Assembly (NCBI GenBank): GCA_963632245.1
Contig: CAVGTF010000033.1
Location: 1 to 16,382, forward strand
DNA length: 16,382 nucleotides
Direction of reading: 5' to 3'
DNA from: UBA1724 sp963632245
Lineage (GTDB): Bacteria > Verrucomicrobiota > Lentisphaeria > Oligosphaerales > Oligosphaeraceae
Part shown: in pieces, positions 8,001-12,997 of the stretch
Layout: the number at the start of each line of letters is the position of its first letter
Numbering within the stretch: the first letter of the stretch is position 1
Position numbers and translations under genes: made by a program
The notes under the pieces: generated by a model
The model's database searches: none
What the model was told of the DNA's origin: nothing
The model's input: only the letters and a program-made list of their open reading frames with translations

Positions 8001-8221
8001 CCCGACTGCGACCCGTGCTCATGACTACCCTCACCACCGTCTTCGGCATGGTCCCCATGGCCATCTCCGGTTCCACGGGCAGCGAGCTCTGGAGCCCCCT
8101 GGCGGTCTGCATCATCGGCGGACTCTCCATCTCCACCCTGGTGACGCTGGTCTTCATCCCTACTCTTTACTCCTATTTCCTCAAGGAGAACGGCCATGAA
8201 GTTGATTTTTCTCGTGTATAA
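5039..8221 (+). CDS. RND efflux transporter, inner-membrane pump of the HAE-like (AcrB/SwrC) type
   Basis: The 1060-residue protein has the full length and duplicated layout of an RND pump. A first membrane helix lies at about 13-31, a large periplasmic loop follows, a block of helices starts near 335, helix 7 is at about 535-553, a second periplasmic loop follows, and a last block starts near 893. It should export a hydrophobic or amphipathic substrate using the proton gradient. In helix 4 the motif is GMVVDNAIVVLEN, so D399 is kept while the second acidic residue of AcrB (D408) is N400. In helix 10 the motif GTVVNNAIILLD places N959 where AcrB has Lys940. As I recall, this VDN/VNN pair occurs in SwrC-like relatives. 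It lacks the helix-4 signature of CzcA/CusA heavy-metal pumps. Its last codons contain the ribosome-binding site and start of the next gene. Confidence 0.95.
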   Translation: MKLPEFGVRRPIATAMLFFCVLVLGVVCLSRLGLDLMPDIEPTRVTVMTTWSGASAEDVETKVTRVLEKRLGSVANLDEIRSTTSEGVSNISCTFTWGTNIDEASNDVRSKVDMAIDDLPDDVDTPTIFKFDSADMPIMLIGVTAKESIEDLYDIIDDDVAQPLQRLEGVGSVDAFGGLQRQIRVTLSREKLAGYGLTLDDIEDAIARENKTLPAGNLKVGQTEYTIRVLGEFYTPEQVAQIPILRRDGSLLRIRDVAEVSDTFEEVTQYVETMGRSGMMMIVQKRTGANTVSVCRAVLQELENLKPNLPQDIQFSVVNDSSTFIQQSIGNVRGTVLWGGFFVILVSFFFLRNIRSSLVIVLTIPFSLIIAFVFMFFMGWTINMISLSALAIAIGMVVDNAIVVLENITSHVTRGVRVREASMFAASEVELSLLASTATTICVFFPMVFLEGATGIIFKQLGGLVTATLLASLCCALLLTPMLSNTLLKPVREEDEVKRRGTLSGRLYSLSERIFLGIEAAYGRLLSFCLDHRRSVLIFGAAVLGAALLAIPFMGTEFTPDQDTGEMEIRYQLPVSTRPEVTADVARRITRVIYAKERELLFGKYAGKRIVPGADGKALESAIRFDNWRAGQSSSGWGGSGGHVGRMNIKLLERERRPYSTAELGESVLRELRQWPELDRVYLSTSNRLMNMMMGGSNEKPIVIRVLGYDLDQSLGVAQRIRQMALHTPGAVDPNITFDNGNREVVVNIDRDAAAALDVDVDSIVSAVRTLFYGNTASKFREAEDEYDIFLQLGEDERRTINDLMNSEITANGRRIRLDALATVTEELGPVSITRVGQERAVTLQIDIYGRSLGEVWSELKESIDTQLILPQGTSLEYDGQIKEQGKSFRELTLMLILGILLVYMVMAAQFESYLAPLVVLFSIPFAGAGAVFALCATGMTLNIMSFIGLIMLVGTVVNNAIILLDSINLNIARGRGVRDSVTTTGRSRLRPVLMTTLTTVFGMVPMAISGSTGSELWSPLAVCIIGGLSISTLVTLVFIPTLYSYFLKENGHEVDFSRV
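8183..8188 (+). promoter_or_regulatory. Shine-Dalgarno site of the PII-like gene, inside the RND coding region
   Basis: AAGGAG lies seven bases before ATG8196 and within the final codons of the pump gene. The arrangement implies translational coupling between pump and small protein. Confidence 0.75.
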
Positions 8222-8492
8222 TATCTCCATCGAGGAGGATGTCCGGATTCTCCTCCGGAATCAGCAAATCGAGGGCTTCACCCAGTGGCCACGACTCCTG
8301 GGACGCGGAAAGTCCACTGGGCCTCGCATGGACGACAATGTCTGGCCCGGCGCTAACTCCGCCATCATGGCGGTGGTCCCCGATGAAAAGGCGCCCGCGT
8401 TCATGGCCGCAATCCAGGCTCTCCGCGAGGGCGATGCCCGCCGCGAGGGCATTAAGGCATTCCAATTGCCAGTGGAAGCCGTAAGTTGTTAG
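8196..8492 (+). CDS. Small PII-like protein associated with an RND pump
   Basis: This is a 98-residue soluble protein with a strand-helix-strand pattern repeated twice, as in the GlnB/PII ferredoxin-like fold. It begins MKLIFLVYNISIEEDVRILL, then GFTQWPRLLGRGK, a polar loop with NVWPGANSAIMAVVPDEK, a second helix and a final strand FQLPVE. This pattern matches, from memory, small PII-superfamily proteins found next to RND pumps and sometimes labelled transporter-associated (PG0541-like). A role in sensing a metabolite or substrate and tuning the pump would fit but is unproven. The start overlaps the pump gene by 26 bases in another frame and has a good internal ribosome-binding site, so it is almost certainly the last gene of the efflux operon. 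Confidence 0.8.
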   Translation: MKLIFLVYNISIEEDVRILLRNQQIEGFTQWPRLLGRGKSTGPRMDDNVWPGANSAIMAVVPDEKAPAFMAAIQALREGDARREGIKAFQLPVEAVSC

Positions 8493-8529
8493 TAATTAGT
8501 AGGTTAGTTGTTAGTGGGTAGCTTGCAAG

Positions 8530-8588
8530 GCGCCGCAGGCGCTGTTTCGCGGCTGTAAGGCCGCGGTATATGAAGGTGCCCCGCCTTC
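8530..8588. repeat. Cluster of three short perfect inverted repeats
   Basis: Three hairpins follow one another: GCGCC-GCA-GGCGC (8530-8542), CGCGGC-TGTAAG-GCCGCG (8548-8565) and GAAGG-TGCCCCG-CCTTC (8572-8588). None is followed by a T tract, so they are not typical intrinsic terminators. They lie 38-96 bases after the end of the efflux operon and could still stabilise or end its transcript. Confidence 0.65.
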
Positions 8589-8635
8589 GAAAACACTCCT
8601 AGCACCGGGACGAATCTTTCCTAGCCGGGTCCTAA

Positions 8636-8672
8636 CCAAAGGACGGAGGGCTGCCGCCCCCGTGCCCCCGCC
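8636..8672 (+). repeat. Dispersed intergenic repeat, copy 1 (CCAAAGGA...GTGCCCCCGCC)
   Basis: The segment begins CCAAAGGACGG and ends CCCCCGTGCCCCCGCC. The same head and tail occur at 15060-15096 and, with changes, at 16298-16337; the reverse orientation occurs twice inside the 105-bp tandem repeat and at 16192-16217. This copy has diverged in the middle, where the others have a GGGGG-CAAG-CCCCC hairpin. Confidence 0.65.
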
Positions 8673-8911
8673 TAGTTTCTTCCGCCTACCGGCGGTACGG
8701 TACCGGCCTTTGGGCCTGTGTAAGGGCTTAAAGGGGGTGCGGGGGGCTTGCCCCCAGTCCTTTGGATATCCCCCGCCTAGTTTCTTCCGCCTACCGGCGG
8801 TACGGTACTGGCCTTTGGGCCTGTGTAAGGGCTTAAAGGGGGTGCGGGGGGGCTTGCCCCCAGTCCTTTGGATATCCCCCGCCTGGCTTCTTCCGCCTAC
8901 GGCGGTATGGG
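8665..8911. repeat. 105-106-bp tandem repeat, about 2.3 copies
   Basis: Copy 1 (8665-8769, 105 bp) and copy 2 (8770-8875, 106 bp) are almost identical; I see one C-to-T change (GGTACCGG versus GGTACTGG) and one extra G in the G run. A partial, more diverged copy 3 runs to about 8911. Each unit holds a CCGCC-TACC-GGCGG hairpin, the stretch GCCTTTGGGCCTGTGTAAGG, a GGGGG-CTTG-CCCCC hairpin and the tail AGTCCTTTGGATATC. It has no open frame of interest and no spacers. Confidence 0.93.
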
Positions 8912-8993
8912 ACCGCGGCAAGCGCCGTGGAAGAGCCGCGCAGCGTCCGATTTAACCTACTATCTACTCCCTTCCTCCCTACTACCTAGGTTT

Positions 8994-10895
8994 ATGCGTT
9001 TTCTCCTGGTTCGACAATCGATTCCTTCTGGCGGGATGGTCCGTCGTGAATTGTCGGGCATAGTGGATGCCGCGGTGGGTCGTGGTCACGAGGTGTTGTT
9101 ATTGACTCGTGAGGAGGGGGCGTTGAACGGTGGTTTTTTGCCTGCGGGGGTGAAGGTCGAGATAGTCCGTGGGGGCGAGGGCGCCTTTTTGCGTCGTCTG
9201 GAGGAGTATCGTCGGGGGGATGGCGGCTGGGTGACCCTGGGCCTGGAGCCCCTCCCTGGTTTGGATTTCTGTCTGTTGCAGGAGGGGTTGCATCTGGGGG
9301 GCGATTTGCCGCATCCCGGTGGACGAAAGACCCTCCTGGACCAGACGAGCGGACGGCTTCGCAGGCGCCTGGAGGCCCTCTTCCGCAGTCCCTCGACCAC
9401 GCAGATCCTCTATTCTGGCGAGGCGCAGAAGCGGACGCTGATGGCGGAATACGGCGTGCCGTGTCCGCGGTTGCAGGAGATTCCGCCCTGGCTGGATGAC
9501 CTTCGTGGGGAACCGGTGCCCACGACGGAGGAGATCACCCTCATGCGGCAGGCGTATGGTTGCCAGATCCCGGGGACTATCCTGATTCTTCAGCCCGCCG
9601 AGGAGTGGAGTGCCGGCGGCGTGGATCGTTCTTTGGAGGCATTGGGAATCCTCCCGCTACATATTCGGGAGCGCTGCCGGTTCCTGGTGGCGGGACAGCC
9701 CAGTCCGAAGAGCCTCTCCCTGCTTCAGCAGGCATCCCGAAAACTGGGATTCCCCGAGGGACAGCTCCGGTATCTCCCCACGCTCCAGCACGCGCGCTGC
9801 CTCATGGCGGCCGCGGATCTCATGCTGTTGCCCGCACGGGACGACTTCCATGGACTCCTGTTGGCGGACGCGCTACAGTGTTCCCTGCCGGTCCTTTGCA
9901 CGCCCTTGAGTGCACAGGCGGAGTTGGCGCGCGCCGCGGGATGTCCCGTGCTTCCCGATCCCTTCGACCAGGAGGTTCTGGACGACATGCTCGCCTGGAC
10001 GCTACCCTCGCTGCCCGTCTTCCGACAGCGCCTGCGGTCTCTGCATCAGTCTGACGAACGGCCCTCCCGTGCACAGGCGATCCTGGCGCTCCTGGAGGCC
10101 GGAAATCCCCTTTCTTCGCGGGAAAATCCGCCGCAGGAGGTCTGTCAGAAGATCCTCTCGGAACACCTTGCCCAGACGGAACGTCATGGCGCCCTCAAGC
10201 AGGACAAAAAGCGGAGCATTTCCCGTTGTGAGGATCCCCGTGGCGGCACCCTGATCCTGAAGGAGTTCCGTCGTCGGCACTTCTGGGAGGGCGCCCGTCA
10301 TGTGAAGCGCTGCCAGGAATGCACCGCTCGCATGGCGGGATTCACCGCGCTGGCTCGGGGCCGTGGACGCCTCCCCGACGGCGGCGATTATCTGCTTTTG
10401 GGGGATTGCGGCGAGGGAAACTTTTTTCTCACGGACTACGCTGCGCTTCCCGATGCCCCGGAGCTCTACGCCGAGTGCGGGCGCATCCTGGCGGATCTCC
10501 ATGCCGCAGGAATCTTCCATCTGGATACCAAGCCCGCGAATTTTGTGCGGAATTCCCATTGCACCCGCGAATGCCCCTACCGCGTCTGCCTGGTGGATTG
10601 CGATAATGTCCGATTGGATCCGCTCCCCATGCCACTGGCGCATCGCGCAAAGAATCTCGCGCAGTTTCTTGCGGGCACGGGTCGATTGGCGCGCCAGGAT
10701 GCTGCCCGCTGGCAGGAGTGCCTGCGCGCCTTCCATGGGGGATACAGCCGCGCGTGCCTGCTGGATCCCCTGTGGATTGGCCGCACGTGGGCGGCAGTCT
10801 GGGACCTCTTGGAACAGGGCGGTCATGTGGAGTACACGCTTCCCGATCCCCACCCAGGGGAATGTTTGCAATTCCTGCGTGAAGATCTACATTAA
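8994..10895 (+). CDS. Fusion of a WaaG-like glycosyltransferase and a WaaP/Kdo-kinase-like domain
   Basis: ATG8994 gives 633 residues; starts further upstream only translate the intergenic repeats. Residues 1 to about 385 look like a GT-B family 4 glycosyltransferase close to WaaG: SGGMVRRE near 12-19, GGVDRSLEAL at 208-217, LMAAADLMLLPA near 270-281 and LPVLCT after 295. Residues from about 400 onwards look like a lipopolysaccharide or Kdo kinase of the InaA group: candidate ATP lysine K423, a catalytic loop His-Leu-Asp-x4-Asn (H509, D511, N516) and a metal-binding VDCD (D535, D537). In enterobacteria WaaG and WaaP are separate proteins that add and phosphorylate LPS inner-core sugars. No signal peptide is seen, so action at the cytoplasmic face of the inner membrane is likely. 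The transferase part lacks several usual donor-site residues (A207, G208, D284, D292). A tRNA-Gly follows 35 bases after the stop. Confidence 0.87.
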   Translation: MRFLLVRQSIPSGGMVRRELSGIVDAAVGRGHEVLLLTREEGALNGGFLPAGVKVEIVRGGEGAFLRRLEEYRRGDGGWVTLGLEPLPGLDFCLLQEGLHLGGDLPHPGGRKTLLDQTSGRLRRRLEALFRSPSTTQILYSGEAQKRTLMAEYGVPCPRLQEIPPWLDDLRGEPVPTTEEITLMRQAYGCQIPGTILILQPAEEWSAGGVDRSLEALGILPLHIRERCRFLVAGQPSPKSLSLLQQASRKLGFPEGQLRYLPTLQHARCLMAAADLMLLPARDDFHGLLLADALQCSLPVLCTPLSAQAELARAAGCPVLPDPFDQEVLDDMLAWTLPSLPVFRQRLRSLHQSDERPSRAQAILALLEAGNPLSSRENPPQEVCQKILSEHLAQTERHGALKQDKKRSISRCEDPRGGTLILKEFRRRHFWEGARHVKRCQECTARMAGFTALARGRGRLPDGGDYLLLGDCGEGNFFLTDYAALPDAPELYAECGRILADLHAAGIFHLDTKPANFVRNSHCTRECPYRVCLVDCDNVRLDPLPMPLAHRAKNLAQFLAGTGRLARQDAARWQECLRAFHGGYSRACLLDPLWIGRTWAAVWDLLEQGGHVEYTLPDPHPGECLQFLREDLH

Positions 10896-10930
10896 CTCGC
10901 AGTTCTGAAAAGATTTACAACACTTTCGCT

Positions 10931-11004
10931 GCGGGTGTAGCATAATGGTAATGCACTGGCTTCCCAAGCCAGCTACGTGGGTCCGATTCCCATCACCCGC
11001 TCCA
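10931..11004 (+). tRNA. tRNA-Gly (anticodon CCC)
   Basis: The acceptor stem pairs GCGGGTG (10931-10937) with CACCCGC (10994-11000), followed by discriminator T11001 and an encoded CCA at 11002-11004. The anticodon stem CTGGC/GCCAG (10956-10960 and 10968-10972) encloses TTCCCAA, giving anticodon CCC at 10963-10965. The T-arm loop is TCCGATT. The gene starts 35 bases after the stop of the fusion gene and is followed by a short T run at 11007-11011. Confidence 0.95.
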
Positions 11005-11032
11005 GCTTTTTATCCAGCTATTTAGATCCGGG

Positions 11033-11048
11033 GAAACGGGGGCGTTTC
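11033..11048 (+). other. Short hairpin between tRNA-Gly and the oxidoreductase gene
   Basis: GAAACG (11033-11038) pairs perfectly with CGTTTC (11043-11048) around a GGGG loop, 29 bases after tRNA-Gly and 74 bases before the next start codon. No uninterrupted T tract follows. It may be a processing or weak termination structure; no function can be assigned from the sequence. Confidence 0.35.
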
Positions 11049-11121
11049 ACACTCTTTCGCACGCTAGGTGGCGTCACGGGCTCTCGATTTTTCCGTATCG
11101 GTTTCGTTTCAGAGGGCATTT

Positions 11122-12129
11122 ATGCAGAAGAAGCTCAAGGTCGCGGTCATCGGTTTCGGCGGCATTGGACACCACCACGTGGCGCAGTATGCCGACCAGC
11201 CCGAATGTCAGCTCGTGGCGATTGTGGACATCAGCCGCAAGGCGCTGTCCACGCTCTCCTCTTCCATCAACATCGGCGACAGTGGCAAGGCCAATCTGTC
11301 AGGCGTCCACAAATACACCTCCTACCAGCGCATGATGGCGAAGGAGCATCCCGATATGGTGGATATCTGCCTGCCCACCGACCTCCACGAGCCCATGACG
11401 ATCCAGGCACTGCGGGATGGCTGCCATGTCCTTTGCGAAAAGCCCATGGCGCGCAACACCGATGCCGCCAAGCGCATGATCGCCGTGGCGAAGGAGACCG
11501 GCCGGCACCTGATGATTGCGCAGTGCATCCGCTTCTTCCCCGTCTACCGCGGTTTAGCGAAGATCCACCATAGCGGCAAATACGGGAAGCTCCTGCGGCT
11601 CACCGCCGAGCGGCTCTCCGGATTCCCCACGAGCCCCTGGTATCGCGACTACAGCCGCTCCGGCGGCGCACTGCTGGATCTGCATCTCCATGACACCGAT
11701 TTCCTCCATGTGCTTCTGGGTATGCCCCAGAAGGTATCGACCTCCGGCGTTCATCGTGCGGAGGTATCGGGCATCAACGAGTCCATCACCCGGTACTTCT
11801 TTGAGGGTGACGACGCGCAGGTATGGGCGGAGCAGAGTTGGCTGCGCAGTGGTTTCCGCGCGGGCCTGACCGCGGTCTACGAGAAGGCCACCATTCGTTT
11901 GGAGGGCGATACCCTGACCATTTCCCAGCCTGGCAAGAAGGATCCGAAGGTCCTGAATTTCGGATCCGAGAAGAATGGCTACTGGCAGGAGATCGCATAC
12001 TTTGCCCACTGCGTCTTGAAGAACCGGCCGGTCTTCGAGTGCCTCCCCGAGAGCACCCTGGATTCCCTGCGGATCTTCCAGGCGGAGGAGAAATCCGCCA
12101 ACTCCCAGGGGAAGCCGGTCGCCCCTTAG
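11122..12129 (+). CDS. Gfo/Idh/MocA-family oxidoreductase
   Basis: The 335-residue protein has an N-terminal Rossmann fold with VAVIGFGGIG (glycine motif at residues 11-16), followed by VDICLPTDLH and the family hallmark CEKP with lysine K107. The C-terminal substrate domain carries GGALLDLHLHDTDFLH, with H188, H190 and D193 in the catalytic region. Such enzymes use NAD(P) to oxidise or reduce sugars, inositols or related polyols; the exact substrate cannot be read here. ATG11122 is chosen over an in-frame GTG at 11068 because the Rossmann strand begins directly after it and an AGAGGG sits five bases upstream. The gene is cytoplasmic and appears to stand alone between tRNA-Gly and a YraN-like gene. 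Confidence 0.92.
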   Translation: MQKKLKVAVIGFGGIGHHHVAQYADQPECQLVAIVDISRKALSTLSSSINIGDSGKANLSGVHKYTSYQRMMAKEHPDMVDICLPTDLHEPMTIQALRDGCHVLCEKPMARNTDAAKRMIAVAKETGRHLMIAQCIRFFPVYRGLAKIHHSGKYGKLLRLTAERLSGFPTSPWYRDYSRSGGALLDLHLHDTDFLHVLLGMPQKVSTSGVHRAEVSGINESITRYFFEGDDAQVWAEQSWLRSGFRAGLTAVYEKATIRLEGDTLTISQPGKKDPKVLNFGSEKNGYWQEIAYFAHCVLKNRPVFECLPESTLDSLRIFQAEEKSANSQGKPVAP

Positions 12130-12174
12130 GAGGCTTTTCCCCCAACTCCCTCCGGCTGCCCGTTTTGCTAGGAC

Positions 12175-12714
12175 ATGTGGAAGCGTGCTACATTAGGGCG
12201 TTTTCCGAAGGAGGGAGTGCTCCGAGGCCTCTCTCTTTCCCGCTTACGCCGCAGGGCGTTGCACATTGGGCGTCGGGGCGAGGACGCCGCCGGACGCTTC
12301 CTGGAAAACGCCGGCTATGCGCTTCTCTGCCGGAATTGGCGCGCTCCCCATAATCTGGGGGAGCTGGATCTCGTCTGCCGCGATGGCGCGGGAGTCCTCT
12401 GTTTTGTGGAGGTCAAGACCCGCCGGATCAAGCAGGCGAATGCCGCTACCGCCTTCGGGGGGTCGATCCCCAGTCCGCTGGCGGCATTGACGCGCGGAAA
12501 GCGTCGCCGGATGGCGCGCGCGGCCGCCGAGTATCTTTCTGCCCTGGGAAATCCCCAGGTGCCCATTCGATATGATGTAGTGGAGGTCTGGTCCGAGTCT
12601 TCTGGACACCCCAGGTTTCTCCGGCATTGGCCCGCGGTCTCCGTCGAGACGCGTCGGCGATTTCCGGAGCGCGCGTGGGCGGACGGTCGCTTCCGGAATG
12701 CTATCCCCGCATGA
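12175..12714 (+). CDS. YraN/UPF0102-family putative endonuclease
   Basis: This 179-residue protein carries the UPF0102 pattern: GRRGEDAAGRFLENAGY (residues 32-48), RNWRAPHNLGELDLV (53-67) and FVEVKTRR (77-84). The likely nuclease residues are E36, E63, D65, E79 and K81, a Holliday-junction-resolvase-like arrangement. The family is usually about 120 residues long; here there is a basic N-terminal extension of about 28 residues and a longer C-terminal tail rich in Arg and Trp. ATG12175 is accepted because no later start has a well-placed ribosome-binding site, but a shorter protein is possible. The family's cellular role is not well established. It starts 45 bases after the oxidoreductase and may share its transcript. 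Confidence 0.88.
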   Translation: MWKRATLGRFPKEGVLRGLSLSRLRRRALHIGRRGEDAAGRFLENAGYALLCRNWRAPHNLGELDLVCRDGAGVLCFVEVKTRRIKQANAATAFGGSIPSPLAALTRGKRRRMARAAAEYLSALGNPQVPIRYDVVEVWSESSGHPRFLRHWPAVSVETRRRFPERAWADGRFRNAIPA

Positions 12715-12731
12715 TGAATGACGCATGCGGC

Positions 12732-12747
12732 GCGGGCGCTCGCCCGC
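12732..12747 (+). terminator. Possible terminator-like GC hairpin after the YraN-like gene
   Basis: GCGGGC (12732-12737) pairs with GCCCGC (12742-12747) around the tetraloop GCTC, 17 bases after the YraN-like stop. The following stretch is pyrimidine-rich (CCTTCCTTCCCCC) rather than a T tract, so termination is uncertain. Confidence 0.4.
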
Positions 12748-12831
12748 CCTTCCTTCCCCCTGCTTTCCTCCACTGCACGAAAAGCATTTCTCCCGAATTA
12801 CGGCTAGGATGTCCGTCGTTTTGGGAGGAAC

Positions 12832-12936
12832 ATGAAGAGTCCCATCCAAGTAAAAAAACGTAACACAAAAGAGCAACCAAACGCAGAATCTGTTTTCTTT
12901 GCGAAACCTTGTAGAACACGCCTAGGAGGGCGGTGA
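12832..12936 (+). CDS. Possible 34-residue basic peptide or leader peptide
   Basis: ATG12832 is preceded by GGGAGGA (12823-12829), one of the better ribosome-binding sites in the window. The frame begins MKSPIQVKKRNTKEQ and ends at TGA12936. The product would be 34 residues, Lys/Arg-rich, with one Cys and no membrane segment. I do not recognise it. The local DNA is much more A-rich than neighbouring genes, which suits either a leader region or a small separate gene. It lies 61 bases ahead of the NYN-domain gene, so it could be a leader peptide for that gene. Coding is plausible because of the site and start spacing, but chance cannot be excluded. Confidence 0.35.
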   Translation: MKSPIQVKKRNTKEQPNAESVFFAKPCRTRLGGR

Positions 12937-12997
12937 TCGGACGAGATGTCCGGTGCGTCCTTTCCCATGGCAAAAACAACCAAACACTATCACGACT

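Larger units (their letters stand above)
8493..8993. other. Repeat-rich intergenic region; no gene seen
   Basis: From left to right this 501-bp spacer holds an AGTAATTAGTAGGTTAGT-like tract just after the stop (8488-8520), three short palindromes (8530-8588), a copy of the CCAAAGGA repeat (8636-8672), a 105-bp tandem duplication (8665-8911), a GC-rich inverted segment near 8920-8942, and a pyrimidine-rich CTACTATCTACTCCC-like tract (8955-8990) that ends a few bases before the next start codon. Open frames of up to about 136 codons cross it on both strands, but they simply translate the repeats. Confidence 0.8.

Noticed and set aside
7028..8230. Open frame of 400 codons on the - strand
   Set aside because: It is antisense to the second half of the RND gene, with low-complexity His/Asp/Gly-rich content.
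1..8911. Possible CRISPR arrays in the tandem repeats at 1-90 and 8665-8911
   Set aside because: Units are contiguous with no unique spacers, and no cas gene is present in the window.
8511..8955. Open frames on both strands in the spacer after the efflux operon
   Set aside because: They translate the 105-bp tandem repeat, giving repeated peptides such as KGLKGVRG, and have no supporting start signals.
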